A DNA stretch of 64,000 bases from Zantedeschia hybrid cultivar (GCA_030544215.1 JARZZO010000013.1:22124729-22188728), one strand, 5' to 3'; positions 33,512-45,828 are shown, counted from the first letter of the stretch. Numbers and translations are program-made. The notes: a model not told the origin generated them from the sequence alone.

Positions 33512-34603
33512 CTACTGACCACTCGGCTCCTGACCTGCCTTATTCTTCTGGGGACAATTTCTCAGAAAGTGCCCCTTCTTACCACAGCCAAAACAGCCGC
33601 TAGAGACCAATGGGCATGTCCGACTGCTATGATGACCACCACAATGGGAACAATGACCTACCGCATCCTGCCTCGCTCCCTGCCGCCTGCTAGCCCCAGA
33701 CTGCATCTGATGAATCGGACCGTCGCTGCCCTCACCACGAGGCAACTCTTGGGACCTGAACCCGAAGGAACTCGGACCGCCTGACGAAAAGATCGTTGAT
33801 CTGCTCCTGCCTTGCTGCTCCCCTCGTGTCGAACGCTCCAATTCTCTCGCCATCTGCTGGAATTGAGTCTCCACCGCTGCCGCGCATCGTGCTGCTGACG
33901 CTAGATCTCTACAATGCTGAGGTGGCACCATTGACCTTAGATCATATCGAAGTCCGCCCACGAATCTCTCCGTTCTAATTTCCTCGTGCTCAGAAATATG
34001 TGGAACGAATCTTCCAAGAGCCACAAACTTCGCTTGGTATTCTAAAACCGACATATCATTCTGTACCAATTCCATAAACTCCATTTCCTCTGTCTTCCGA
34101 ACGTGCCTCGGAAAGTACTGTCCACTAAACTCTTTCACAAATATCTCCCAAGGGATCTCTCTCAAGGACCTGTCTGTAAACATCATCCCTCTGGTGGCGA
34201 CCCACCACTCATACGCATTGTCCTTCAACAAGTAGGTTGCCAACAAAGTTTTGTCATTCTCAGCACATTCTAGAACATCAAATGCCTTCTCCAATTCCTT
34301 AATCCAAAGGGCTGCCTCGTCGGAGACTGGCCGTCCTGTGAAAGAAGGGGTCTTCAACTTCAAAAATCGCTCCAGTATCGTAGACTGACCGTCTCGGGAA
34401 TTGGATCCCTCACATCCAACTCCTTGCCGGTATCTAGACGTTGCCCCAATCTCAGCTTCCCTGAAACCATCCACATTATGACCCTCTGCCCCTGAACCTC
34501 CATCATCTGCTTTCGAACCACGAGCCAGTAGAACTTTCCTCTTCGGTGCCATCGCTGCCCCCACAACACGCACATCGAACCAAAACACGTCAAAACCTAT
34601 CAA
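33512..34603 (-). CDS. Element B gag, intact
   Basis: The open frame is 363 codons. The likely start is the internal Met of MAPKRKVLLARG (near 34,552), which aligns with A's MAPRKR start; the 17 residues before it lack similarity to A. The capsid core (AYEWWVATRGMMF, FSGQYFPRHV, VGGLRYDLRSMV) is followed by a Gln/Arg/Ser-rich linker, a CSHCGGHHSSRTC cluster and a CCHC knuckle, CFGCGKKGHFLRNC. It is the only protein encoded by B. No stop or frameshift is present, so it may have been under selection until recently. Confidence 0.92.
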   Translation of the reverse strand: MIGFDVFWFDVRVVGAAMAPKRKVLLARGSKADDGGSGAEGHNVDGFREAEIGATSRYRQGVGCEGSNSRDGQSTILERFLKLKTPSFTGRPVSDEAALWIKELEKAFDVLECAENDKTLLATYLLKDNAYEWWVATRGMMFTDRSLREIPWEIFVKEFSGQYFPRHVRKTEEMEFMELVQNDMSVLEYQAKFVALGRFVPHISEHEEIRTERFVGGLRYDLRSMVPPQHCRDLASAARCAAAVETQFQQMARELERSTRGEQQGRSRSTIFSSGGPSSFGFRSQELPRGEGSDGPIHQMQSGASRRQGARQDAVGHCSHCGGHHSSRTCPLVSSGCFGCGKKGHFLRNCPQKNKAGQEPSGQ

Positions 34604-34693
34604 TCTATACCAGCAGCCATCGCCTGTACAGACTCGTACTTATTGTTGGACTATAATATCTAACCTAGTTTATCACATACTCGACCAGACTGA

Positions 34694-34705
34694 GCTCTGA
34701 TACCA
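34694..34705 (-). other. Primer binding site of element B
   Basis: TGGTATCAGAGC on the - strand, two bases inside the LTR, is the same initiator tRNA-Met site as in A. Confidence 0.92.
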
Positions 34706-34707
34706 TC

Positions 34708-37465
34708 TGTAACGACCCGCCATCCTATGACCGGAGACCCGGTCACTAAATGGATGTCGGCCCATTAACTACGGGTTCACACCCGGATCTCACACAACAC
34801 ATCTGGAGGAGTAAGTGCTAAACAAGGCTAAATATGACAATTACACGGACTACAAAGGTATAACAAGTGCGCAGCAAGGAAAGTAATAATGTCCGTATAC
34901 AGTCCAACAATAATTACATGTCCAACAATTAAATAAGTACAGGCAGAAGGAAAGTACAACAACATCGGGGCATACCCCGGAACTAAGACAGCTGCTGGTC
35001 CACACACCAAGAAGACACCACGCTTCCGCTGTGCCACGAGGTCCACACCTGAAACCGCAGGGAGTGAGCCACACCAGAAATGGGCTCAGTAGGGATCATC
35101 CGATCCCCCGCCTCCCACTCACACACCCACAAGTGCAACAACAGGAATATATGGCAATTAAGTAAAGCAGTATACATAGCACTCAACCTGATAGGAACCG
35201 TACGATAAGCACTGTAACAAGAACAGTACCAAGTAACCCGAAGAACCCAACACAAAGTCACGTCTCATAGTCAAAGTCCATGAAGCGACTGAACCACACT
35301 GTCGACCGAAGTCAAACGTCGCCTCCCAACACTACCACCACTGCTCACGCCTGTCTACCCCTACAGTGTTCCGGGGCACTGTAGGGTGAGGCAGTGAGCC
35401 AAACTAGGACAAGCTGGACTCAGTGTACCGCCACTGCCAGCTACGTGTGCACACAAGCAGTCTAGACTACTGTCCTACCGTCCGGATTGCCTCCACGCTA
35501 GGCCTCAGCGCTTCAGGAGGGCCCTGGGGACCGGCGAACCCCCGTCAAGCCGAAGCTACAGGAACTACCCACAAACCCAACTCTCCCGGGCTGCGTCAGG
35601 CCAAAGGGCTAAAGGTACCACTCGTCACCTTGATCAAAGGTCACATCAGGCCCGATGGCTAAAGGGTAAACCAACTCCCACCAGTAACACCACCAGCTCC
35701 ACAGCAAGAAACACGCCAGAAGCTGTCACGACAACCAAAGGAAACCCCGACCCGCTGAGACCAAACAGCAACCCCTCGGATAGCACACCAGCTATTCCGG
35801 CCCGACGGGCTCAAGGTGGTTCTGCTTCCCTCAGCCAAAGGTAAAACATAACAAGCACCCCTCCTCACAGACACCATGGCCCTTCTCCCATCAGCCCATG
35901 GTGACAAACGGGAACCACAGTCATTCCGAATCCATATTCGTACAAGCACACACACAACATGATTCCATTCGTACAGTAAACCTCCGTCTCAGCGTACAGT
36001 TGAAGCACACACATAGATGATGAAATCTCATTCATGCAGAAGTCCTCAGTCTCAGTATACAACTCAAAGCATGCATCTGAACCATCCCCCCGTGAAATAT
36101 ACATGAAATAACAGGATTTAAGCATTTCTGTCTTGAATCGCGTCGACCAAGGTCGACGCCATTCAAGACCCTCAGACAGGTTTATTAAAAGCCAGATTAT
36201 CCCTTAAAACGCGTCCACCAGTGAAGCCGTCGTTTAAAACGCGTCAGGGTCGCCAGACGCCATTCAACCCAGAAATCCAGTATTGCAGAACCCTTAAACG
36301 AGGGCATTTCCTGCCTAAATGGCGTCATGATGGCCCGACGTCCTTCTGAAAGGCGTTGTCCATCCATGACGTCATTTAGCGCCAGAACCCCTAATTCGGG
36401 AAACCTCAAACAAGGAGGTTTCTGTCCTAAAAGGCGTCGTACTGCCCCGACGTCCTTCTAAAAGGTGTCGACCAGGCACGACGCCGTTTAGCGCCAGAAA
36501 CCAGGTTTCCTGGTTCAACCCGAGGGTTTCTCCCTTGAACCCCAAGCACCCCGAAAAGCCCCAAAACCAAAAGGGGGAAGATGAGAAAGTCAAGCACCAC
36601 GATCATGCTATGAAACCACGTCCACAACCACCGCCATTCCCACAAGGAATCCCCCTAAACATGCTCAATCTAACCCCAAACACGCCACATCACGCCAAGA
36701 AGCAAACGAGCACACATGCAAGGTTTCGTCCCCCTACCGGTTCTTGAACTCCTCCAAGCTCCTCGCCGCCGACCCGCCGCACCGCAGACCGCCGCCGGTA
36801 CCCTCGAGGACGCCGCCACTCCGCCAGGACGTCGGCCGCCGTCCGGAGAAGGGAACGTCGCGAAGGAGGTGGTGGAGGTAGAGGTGAGAGGTAAGGAGGT
36901 TATGGAGTGGTTGGAAGAGGAAGAAGAGGAAGGGAAGGGGAAGAAGAGCGTCGGAGAGGGTGGAGAGGGCGAGGAGAGAGAGAGTGAAGGCGAGAATGAG
37001 GGAAAGAAGGGGAGGCTCGCGGGGTCAATCCGAAACTAGCTGAAACGCGTCGATCGAGGCAGACGCCTATCAGTCTGACAGGACGGCCGTACTGACAGCG
37101 GTCTGAAACGCGTCACCCTCCACGGACGCCGTTCAGACGACAGGACAGGCCGTACTGACAACGCTCTGGCGCCGCACCCAGACATCGCAGAGGTCACAGT
37201 CTGAATCGCGTCGACCGACATGGACGCCGTTCAGACGATGTGACCGGGGCCGTACTCTCGCGGCCCGAAACCCGCCCACGTGGCGCACACGTGGCACAAC
37301 ACCCAGCAGACCTAAATGGCGTCCACACAACCTGACGCCTTTTGAAAGGCGTCGAGCAGTGCTGACGCCATTCAGCCAGAAACCTCAAGACCCCTCCAGG
37401 GTCCAAACCAGGGGATCCTGCCCGAACCCGACCCGAACACAGAATCCGAAACCTCAGTCCTTACA
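34708..37465 (-). repeat. Element B 5' LTR
   Basis: It is 2,758 bp, starts TGTAACGACC and ends CCTTACA before the GGTAA duplication. Hairpin clusters lie at 36,130-36,490 and 37,040-37,375. Confidence 0.93.
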
Positions 37466-37470
37466 GGTAA

Positions 37471-39589
37471 CGAGGGCGAAAATGCCTCCACTGCCAACTC
37501 TCATGGGAACTTACCAAAAGGGGTAGGGAACTGCTTCCCAGCATCACAATCATGCGCCCCCTGGTCGCCTCGCTCCCGGAGCGATACTGTCAAAATACTC
37601 AGTCCACAGATGCAACCTTGTTCCGGAGGACCTGTCACAAGTGATTCTCAAAACGCACTAGACACTCTGGAAAGGACAAGTCCTCAGCGACCTCAAGTCC
37701 TGAAAGTTCTAACACCTGGGGCGGATCCAGAACACTCCTCTGCAACGAAACACGAAACGCATCGTGCACTCCCGCAAGATTGAACAGCAAGGCTGGCTGG
37801 TAATCTTCTTCAATTCGAGCAAGAACGGGAAGAGGCCCAGCACGGCATGGACCCAGCTCACCTTGCTTCTCAAATCTCTTCACACCCATGGAGGGCAAGA
37901 CTTGAAAAAAAAACACGATGTCTCCAACTTCAAACTCAATCGGTCTCTTACCGATGATAGCACAACTCTGGCAACCTAAGCACACTGTCATACCAACCCT
38001 GATCCTGCTAACTGCCTCTTGCCAATCTCAGACTAGATCACAAGGATCGACACCACCATCTAAACAATGTCTCAAAAAACGCCATGCCAATGCTAGAGTG
38101 GTAACTGCTATAGTACACAAAACCCCACTGAAGACCATTGCTGCTCCCAAGAACCTACTCAGTCTAGGCAACATGCCACGAGCAAAACCTCTAAAATCCG
38201 ATGGGCTCCCTTCTGACCGCCCATCAGCCTCGGGATGATAGGCCGGGTTGAAGGTTAACCGCGTACTCAAAGTCTTCCAAAGACTCTTCCCACAATTAAG
38301 AAGTAAATCTCAAAGTCCGATCCGACATGATGGATAAGGGCACATCGTGCAGAAAGAGATGATCCGACTCACAAACAACTCAGCCAACTTACCGACTAAC
38401 CAGTCCTTCCTGATAGCCAGGAAGTGTACTGACATAGTCAGTTGCTCAATGGTAATCCAGATCACGCTCCCTCCACCAGGGAATAAAACAATCCTAATAC
38501 ATGCCTCAAGTCGCAAGCTCCCGTCTCCACACCGGGATCGGCAAGGACTGCAACCACGCTACCGCTGCGCCACTCTGATATTCCACCCTAACCTGCCGAC
38601 AATTCAAGCACTCAACCACAGAATCAGTCCTATCCTTCTTCCTACTGGACCACCTCAACAATGATACGCTTTACTCGATCCGGGAAGCATCATTTATTTA
38701 GAACAGTGTGCCTCCAAAAGGGACACCTGCGCACGTCCTTCACGGTCAAATCACAAAGTCTACCTCAAACCTGACTGTACTACTGCCCCACAATTCCACC
38801 TCTGAACTCTGGAGAATCTGCGGTAACTCTGCATCTGTCCTCTAAGTCTTAATTATGGTATGGTACACTGCTGGCCAACCTGGCTCCATCAGCCTCACGT
38901 AGAATCCGAAAGGGAGATTCCACAGTTGCTCAAATAATCCCCATACAAACAATGCCTCTAGATCTATGGTGCAACGCCACAGCTGCCAGCTCTAAGTCAT
39001 AGATGGATAGTTCTCCTCAAGCTTCTTCAACTGCCTATAGGCCACAATTTTACCAAGTCGCATCAGAAACGCACCCAAACCTCGATGTGATGTAACTGAA
39101 TATCCCACAAATCCACCGGAACCTGATAGAAGTACCAACACTGGAGCCCAAGTGAGGCGAGTCTTCAACTTAATGAAACTCCGCTCACATTCCTCGGTCC
39201 ACATGCAACGAACTCCCCTACGAGTCAACCTCAACAAGGGGGGGTTGCTATGGAAAAACTCCTGGACCAATCAACGGTAAAATCCTGCTAATGCCCTCAA
39301 CGATCACACTCTTACACGGGGCTCCCCACACACAATCCATCAATCAAATCGATACTAAAACTAATTATGTGCCATGATTCCACCAAAATTGATAGATCAA
39401 CATCATAATATAACAACCTTACAAGGTACACATTACAATATCAAATCATCTCCACGACCCAAAATACATAGAGAGTACCATAAGAGTGCACAACCACTAC
39501 CTCATAAGACAAGATAAGAGTGTTCATCTATCCCCGTACCTCGGATCTCCACAAAAAGGACACACAACACTACACAAGGTACCGGGCTC
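37471..39589 (-). pseudogene. Element A pol remnants (RT/RNase H and integrase)
   Basis: Fragments appear in the right order for pol on the - strand. The RT end and RNase H lie near 39,270-38,992 (TEECERSFIKLKTRL, KLEENYP). Integrase core pieces lie near 38,516-38,310 and 38,270-38,030 (NPAYHPEADGRSE), and an integrase C-terminal segment lies near 37,991-37,635 (EFEVGDIVFF, GVHDAFRVSLQ). Protease and most of the RT are missing, and many stops and frameshifts are present. The 3' end is cut by element B at the GGTAA site (37,466-37,470). Confidence 0.8.
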
Positions 39590-40633
39590 CTACTGACCAC
39601 TTGGCCCCTGACTCATCTTATTCTTCTGAGGACAGTTCCTCGCGAGATGTCCTCTCCTGCCACAGCCAAAACAACTACCAGCGACCAATGGACACAACCG
39701 GTTGCCGTGATACCTACTACAACGAGGACAATACTCTGCCGCATCATGACTCTTTCCCTGCTGCCTTCTAGCCTCAGTCTGCATCTGTTGGGCCGAACAG
39801 CCCTCATCTTCATCACGTGACGTCCCTTGGGACCTGAACTCAAAGGAACTCGAACCGCCTGACGAAGGGACCGTTGATTTGCTCTTGCCTTGCTGCTTCC
39901 CTCGTACCGATCGCTCCAACTCTTTTGCCATATGCTGAAATTGAGTTTCCACCGCTGCCGCGCATCGAACCGCTGTCGCCAGATCTCCACAACCCTGAGG
40001 TGTCACCATTGTCCTTAGATCATATCGGAGTCCATCTACAAATCTCTCGGTTCTATATCTCTCCTGCTCAGATAAGTGCGGAACGAATCTTCCAAGAGCC
40101 ACAAACTTCGCATGATAATCTAGAACTGACATGTCATTTTGCACCAACTCCATAAACTCTCTTTCCTTGGTCTCCTGGACATGCCTCGGAAAGTACTGTC
40201 CACTAAACTCTCTCACAAATGCCTCCCAAGGGATCTCCCTCAAAGATCTATTTGCGAACATCTTTGTCTTGATGGTAACCCACCATTCATATGCATTATC
40301 CTTCAACAAATAGGTTGCCAACAAGGTCTTGTCATTCTCAGCACATTCAAGAACGTCAAATGCCTTCTCCATCTCCTTAATCCAACGAGCTGCCTCGTCT
40401 GAGACTGGTCGACCTGTGAAAGAAGGGGTCTCCAACCTCAAAAACCGCTCTAACACCGTAAACTGGTCACCTCGGGAATTGGACCCCTCGCTACCGTCTC
40501 CCTGCTGGTATCTACCCATAGTTCCAATCATAGCCTCCACGAAACGATCCACATTATGCCCTTCTGCCCCCGAACTACCATCGCCTGATCTCGTACCACG
40601 AGCCAACGAAACTCTCTTCCTCGGCGCCATCAC
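39590..40633 (-). CDS. Element A gag, open over its full length
   Basis: A 347-codon open frame begins MMAPRKRVSLARG about 140 bp downstream of the primer site. It has a Retrotrans_gag capsid core (AYEWWVTIKTKMF, FSGQYFPRHV and VDGLRYDLRTMV) and one C-terminal CCHC knuckle, CFGCGRRGHLARNC, preceded by a second Cys/His cluster (CPRCSRYHGNRLC). It would form the particle shell and bind RNA. It is about 70-75% similar by eye to B's gag. Its integrity contrasts with the ruined pol downstream, which may reflect chance or use in trans. Confidence 0.9.
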   Translation of the reverse strand: MMAPRKRVSLARGTRSGDGSSGAEGHNVDRFVEAMIGTMGRYQQGDGSEGSNSRGDQFTVLERFLRLETPSFTGRPVSDEAARWIKEMEKAFDVLECAENDKTLLATYLLKDNAYEWWVTIKTKMFANRSLREIPWEAFVREFSGQYFPRHVQETKEREFMELVQNDMSVLDYHAKFVALGRFVPHLSEQERYRTERFVDGLRYDLRTMVTPQGCGDLATAVRCAAAVETQFQHMAKELERSVRGKQQGKSKSTVPSSGGSSSFEFRSQGTSRDEDEGCSAQQMQTEARRQQGKSHDAAEYCPRCSRYHGNRLCPLVAGSCFGCGRRGHLARNCPQKNKMSQGPSGQ

Positions 40634-40770
40634 TACCTCACGAACACGAAAATCAACACAAATACGTCAAAACCTATTACTCTACACCAGCAGCCATCGC
40701 CTGTTCAGACTCATACTTATTGTTGGACTACGATATCTAACCCAGTTTACCACTTACTCGACCAGACTAT

Positions 40771-40782
40771 GCTCTGATACCA
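40771..40782 (-). other. Primer binding site of element A
   Basis: TGGTATCAGAGC on the - strand, two bases inside the 5' LTR, is complementary to the 3' end of plant initiator tRNA-Met. Confidence 0.92.
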
Positions 40783-40784
40783 AC

Positions 40785-43308
40785 TGTAACGACCCGCCAT
40801 CCTATGACCGGAGACCCGGTCACTAAATGGATGTCGGCCCATTAACTGTAAGTTCATACCAGAATCTTATTCGCACATCTGGAGGAGTAAGCGTTAAACA
40901 AGATTAAATATAACATTCACACGGACTACAAGGGGTACAGTGCGCAGGAAGTAAAGCAACAATGTCCGTACACAGTCCAACAATAATTACATGTCCAACA
41001 AATTAATTAAGTACATGCAGAAATAAAGTACAACAACATCGGGGCATACCCCGGGAACTGAGATAGCTGCTGGTCCGCACACCAAGGAGAACACCACGCG
41101 CCGTCACACGCCACAAGATCTCTACCTGAAAACGCAGGGAGTGAGCCACACCAAAATTGGGCTCAGTAGGGATCATCCGATCCCTTGCCTCCCACACACA
41201 CACCCACAAGTGCAGCAACAAAGATACAGGTGATAAGGCAAGTAAAGATATAACACACTACTCCTAAAATCTCGATATGAACCAAGTGCATTCGAAATGT
41301 AACATGCATATCTCTGAAATCATTCTACCAAGGAGCCTACAACTCACGTCTCGGCAAAACACGCCAACCACGCCTCCGAAAGTGGGAAACACCAACCACA
41401 CAGCCGTAAGTGGGAAACACCGTCCACACAAGCACAAGTAGGAAACACCGACCCGCTGAGACCAAACAGTAACCCCTCGGATAGCACGCTAGCTACTCCG
41501 GCCAAATAGGCTCAGGTGGTTACTCCTTCCCTCAGCATGAGTGACTCTCCGAATGTACCACTCCGACACCGGTACTAGCTGACCCCGGGGTTCACCAGGT
41601 GACCCTCTCTCACTAGGCGTCACCCCGCCCACGCCCCCACCGGTGCTGTGCTCACGCCCCCACCAGCACAGGGTGATAAAGTGCTACAATGTCACTCCAG
41701 GTCCACAGTAACTCAAAACACCAAAACCCGGCACGGTACGATCCGGTCACGTGAAAAGCCCGCGATCGCACTACACACAACGCAGTGCCATCTGGTCATG
41801 AAGAAACCAAGTATACTACAGCATGCACTAACCAACTATCTAGCAGTATGAATACATTTTACTGGCATGAATTAGTGTTGTTCTGTCCTGAATCGCGTCG
41901 CCCAAGGCCGACGCCACTCAAGCCCCCTAAACTGGTTCATAAAACAGAGGCCACGGAAATCTGGCCTAAAAGGCGTCGACACCAGAGGTCGCCTTTTGAA
42001 AGGCGTCGACATCCTACGACGCCATTCAGCTGATAAATCCAGAATTTCAGAAAAACATTACCCAGGGGATTTCTGCCTTAAAAGGCGTCATGGTTGCCCG
42101 ACGCCATTCAAATCGCGTCGTCCACCCATGACGTCTTTTAGTCCCAGAATCACGAGTTGACGGACCCTCAGTCGGGGTGATTTCCTGCCTAAATGGCGTC
42201 ATGGTGGCCCGACGTCCTTCTGAAAGGCGTTGTCCACCCATGACGTCATTTAGCGCCAGAACCCCTAACCTGACAAACCTCGAACAGGGGGAGGTTTCTG
42301 CCCTAAAACGCGTTGTACTGCCCCGACGTCCTTCTAAAAGGCGTCGACCAGGCACGACGCCGTTTAGTGCCAGAAACCTGGTTCCCTGGTTCGAACCGAG
42401 GGCTTCCCCCTTAACCCCAAAGCCCCGAAAAAGCCTCCAAAACAGAAAGGGAAGAATGAGAAGTTCACCCCCCACATCCCTATTACAAAACCGCATACAT
42501 AAACCCGGCCATACCCACAAGAACACCCCCTAAACATGCTGAATCTAACCCAAAACACATCCAAACACGCCTAGGAAAGCACAAGCAACACAAACAAGGT
42601 TCGTCCCCCTACCGGATACTTGAACTCCTCCTGGCTCCGTGTCGCCCAACCGCCGCGCCGCAGACCGCCGCCGGTACCCCCGAGAACGTCGCCACTCCGC
42701 CGGGACGTCGGCCGCCGTCCGGAGAATGGAACGCCGCGAAGGAAGTGGTGGTGGCAGAGGTGAGAGGTAGGGAGGCGTTGGAGTGGTGGAAGAGGAAGAA
42801 GAGGAAGGAAAAGGGGAAGAGAGGGGTCGGAGGAGGCGGAGAGGGAGAGGAGAGAGAGTGAGAGGTGAGAAATGAGGGAAAGAAAGGAGGGCTCGCGGGG
42901 GTCATCAGAAACTACCTAAAACGCGTCGAGCAAGAAGGACGCCTATCAGATGACAGGACGTGCCGTACTGACAGCTGTCTGAAACGCGTCGACCACCACG
43001 GACGCCGTTCAGCTGACATGTCAGGCACCGTACTCTGACATCGCAGGGTGGCAGTCTGAATCGCGTCGTCCATCATGGACGCCGTTCTGACGACAAGACA
43101 GGGGCCGTACTCTCGCGGCCCGAAACCCGCCCACGTGGCACAACAGCAAATCGCCTAAATGGCGTCCACCTATCAAGACGCCGTTTGAAAGGCGTCGTGA
43201 TGTGTAGACGTCATTCAAAAGAAATTCTCCAGACCCCCCCAAGGTCCGACCCAGGGGATCCGGCCCGAAACCGACCCGAAAACTGAACCCGAAACCTCAG
43301 TCCTTACA
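40785..43308 (-). repeat. Element A 5' LTR
   Basis: It is a full-length 2,524-bp LTR with two clusters of GGCGTC/GACGCC hairpins (41,885-42,375 and 42,915-43,215) around a purine-rich stretch (42,740-42,895). That stretch reads as a pyrimidine-rich leader in element orientation. Confidence 0.92.
41885..43215. repeat. Two clusters of GGCGTC/GACGCC inverted-repeat hairpins in the LTR (A 5' copy; same in A 3', B and C)
   Basis: A module with arms TRAANGGCGTC and GACGCCNTTYA around an 8-14-nt loop recurs about a dozen times at 41,885-42,375 and 42,915-43,215. Equivalent clusters lie at 28,918-29,400 and 29,950-30,250 (A left), 31,815-32,175 and 32,720-33,060 (B left), 36,130-36,490 and 37,040-37,375 (B right), and 53,105-53,345 and 53,890-54,115 (C). 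Neighbouring modules also pair with each other into compound hairpins of about 65 nt. For example, at 42,188-42,254 TAAATGGCGTCATGG faces CCATGACGTCATTTA. Some arms form the palindrome TGACGTCA, a known bZIP site. Confidence 0.85.
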
Positions 43309-45828
43309 AAGCCAAAGTCTGTGTCCGAGAAGAACAATAGCAAAGTAGTTAAAGGTGGCTGCTTCTACTGTAAGCATAATGGTCACTGGAAGTGGAACTG
43401 CAAGGAGTTCCTCAACGATAAAGCTCGTGGAAAAGTGAAGCTATCAGAAGCTTCAGATATCTATATGATAGATATCAATTTGTCAGTTAGAGATTCCACA
43501 TCTTGGGTATTAGATACCATATGTGCTTCTCAGGTCTGCCATGATGTGCAGATGCTGACAAGTAAGCGCAAGCTGAGAAAAGGCGAGGTGGAACTGAGGC
43601 TAGGAAACGACATAAAAGTTGCGGCGGTTGCTGTAGGGACAGCAAACCTCAGACTTCCATCGAGAGACATCTTATCATTGGAAGATTGTTATTATGTTCC
43701 TAGCATAATAAAGAACATCATATCAGTATCTTGTTTGGACAATATAGGATATAGGTTGACTATTGAGAATAGAAGTTGTTTGATTTATTATGGTAATAAA
43801 TCAATAGCTTCGGCATCTTTAGTCAACGGTCTTTATCTTTTAGATGTTTCTTATTACTATCTTCACATTGATAATGCTTTTAAGAAGAGCAAGAATTGTG
43901 TGAATCAAGCCTACATGTTGCATAAACATGGTTATTTAACTACATTCGATTATGAATCGTTTGCGACATGTGAGTCTTGCCTTATAGGAAAGATGGCAAA
44001 ATCTCCATTTACTGGACATGAAGAACGTGCCAAAGACATTTTAGAACTAATATATTCAAATGTATGCGGTCCAATGTCCACCCAAGTCAAAGGTGGTTTC
44101 TCATACTTCATCACGTTCACCGATGACTTGTTAAGATTCGGCTATGTATACTTAATGAAGTACAAGTCGGAAGTATTTGAGAAGTTCAAGGAGTTCAAGA
44201 ATGAGGTAGAAAAGTAGAGAGGAAAGAATATTAAAACTCTTCGATCAGATCGGGGAGGAGAATACTTGAGTACTAATTTCACACAACTGTTAAAGGATAA
44301 TGGTATATCCTTTCTCAGCTAACCCCTCTATATACACCACAGATGAATGGTGTATCTGAAAGGAGGAATCACACCTTGTTAGATATGGTGCGATCTTGAT
44401 GAGTTTTTAGGATTTACTAGTGTCCCTCTGGGGGTATGCTCTAGAGTCAGCAACATACCTACTGAACAGAGTACCCAGCAAGTCTATGACCTCTACTCCA
44501 TATGAGATATGGAAAGACAAAAAATCAGAATTTAAACATGTTAAAGTCTAGGTTTGTCCTGCGCATGTAAAGATGCATGATCCAGACAAGCTGGAATCAC
44601 GAACTGATAAATGCAGGTTTGTGGGATATCCAAAGGAGACCTTTGGATACTATTAACATCCTGGTGAACAAAAGATATTTGTCGTCAGGAAAGTTGTCTT
44701 CCTGGAAGAGGAATATCTTCTCGAGGAGGACAGTGAGAGTAAAATAGTACTGGAAGAAGTTCTAGATCCCAAGCAGCTGCAATATTATCAGATGAGCTAT
44801 CAGTTCCTGAATCTATTCAGGTACACACAGATGAGCCTCGCAGATTTGGTAGAGTACGTAGACTACCCGAACGATATGTAGGACATATCGCTGAAGGAGA
44901 GTCTAAGGTAGAATATAATGAGGATGATGATCCTAAAATCTACCAAGAGGCCATAGAAGGCCCAGAAGCCAGGAAATGACGAGAAGCCATGAACTCTGAA
45001 ATCCAATCCATATACACTAACCAAGTTTCGAACTTGGAGGACTTGCCCGTAGGTATTGTACCCATCTGGTGCAAGTGGATCTTTAAGAGAAAGATCAGTG
45101 CTAATGGACGGATCGACACATAGGCAAGGTTGGTGGCAAAGGGATATCGTCAAAGGAAAGGAATTGACTATGACTAGACTTTCTCATCAGTTGCCATAAT
45201 AAAGTCGATCAGAGTTCTACTCACCATAGCTACACACTTCGACTATGAGATTTGACAGACGGATGTGAAGACTGCATTCAACAACGGCAACCTTGAGGAA
45301 GAGACATACATGATACAACTTGAATGTTTCACATCCAAAGAATCTCTAGATAGAGTGTGCAAGCTTCAGATGTCCATTTATGGACTGAAGCAGGCTTTCC
45401 GTAACTGGAACATAAGACTTGACGAGGCTGTCAAGTCTTATAACTTCATTAAGAATGAAGATGAGCCTTGTGTGTACAAGAAGACTAGTGGGAGTGTAGT
45501 CACCTTCTTAGTTCTTTACGTAGATGACATACTCCTCATTGGGAATGATGTAGCTATGATGTCATCAGTAAAGATCTGTCTGTCAAAAAATTTCTTCATG
45601 AAGGATTTAGGAGAAGTATCCTACGTATTGGGAATACGGATCTATAGAGATAGATCAAAGAGGATGCTCAGAATGACCCAATCTATATACATAGATACCA
45701 TAATCAAAAAGTTTGTCATGAAAAATTCCAAGAGAAGTCTCATACCGATGAGACATAAAATTTATCTCTCAAAAGAGCAGTCTCCTAATACTCCAAATGA
45801 GAGGACATTCATGGATAGAGTACCATAT
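43309..45828 (+). pseudogene. copia-1 gag end, protease, integrase and RT, degenerate
   Basis: This continues the gag linker cut at 27,997. A CCHC knuckle (CFYCKHNGHWKWNC near 43,354) is followed by protease with the active site changed to LDTI (near 43,508; LDTG expected). GAG-pre-integrase (YLTTFDYESFATCESCLIGK) and integrase (GPMSTQVKGGFSYFITFTDD near 44,070) follow. The frame stops at 44,216-44,218 (TAG in place of a likely Gln) and is littered with stops to 45,264. RT is open again to 45,828, with YGLKQAFRNWN near 45,380 and the catalytic YVDD near 45,520. Element D interrupts at 45,829. By eye it is the same family as element E. Confidence 0.88.

Larger units (their letters stand above)
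30390..37465 (-). mobile_element. Element B: gag-only relative of A, nested in A
   Basis: It is bounded by a perfect 5-bp duplication, GGTAA, at 30,385-30,389 and 37,466-37,470. LTRs lie at 30,390 to about 33,134 and 34,708-37,465 and are nearly identical by eye, so insertion is young relative to A. The internal part is only about 1.57 kb and holds gag and a polypurine tract but no pol, so B must rely on enzymes made elsewhere. It is the same LTR family as A and C. Confidence 0.95.
27998..43308 (-). mobile_element. Element A: chromovirus-type Ty3/gypsy inserted in copia-1
   Basis: LTRs lie at 27,998-30,338 (3', element orientation) and 40,785-43,308 (5'). Both begin TGTAACGACC and end CCTTACA as read on the + strand. 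Flanks AAGAC (27,993-27,997) and AAGCC (43,309-43,313) form a 5-bp target duplication with one mismatch. A primer site complementary to initiator tRNA-Met adjoins the right LTR, and the tract AAGGGGGGGAG adjoins the left. Coding content is an intact gag and badly decayed pol. Element B is nested inside at 30,390. Confidence 0.93.
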
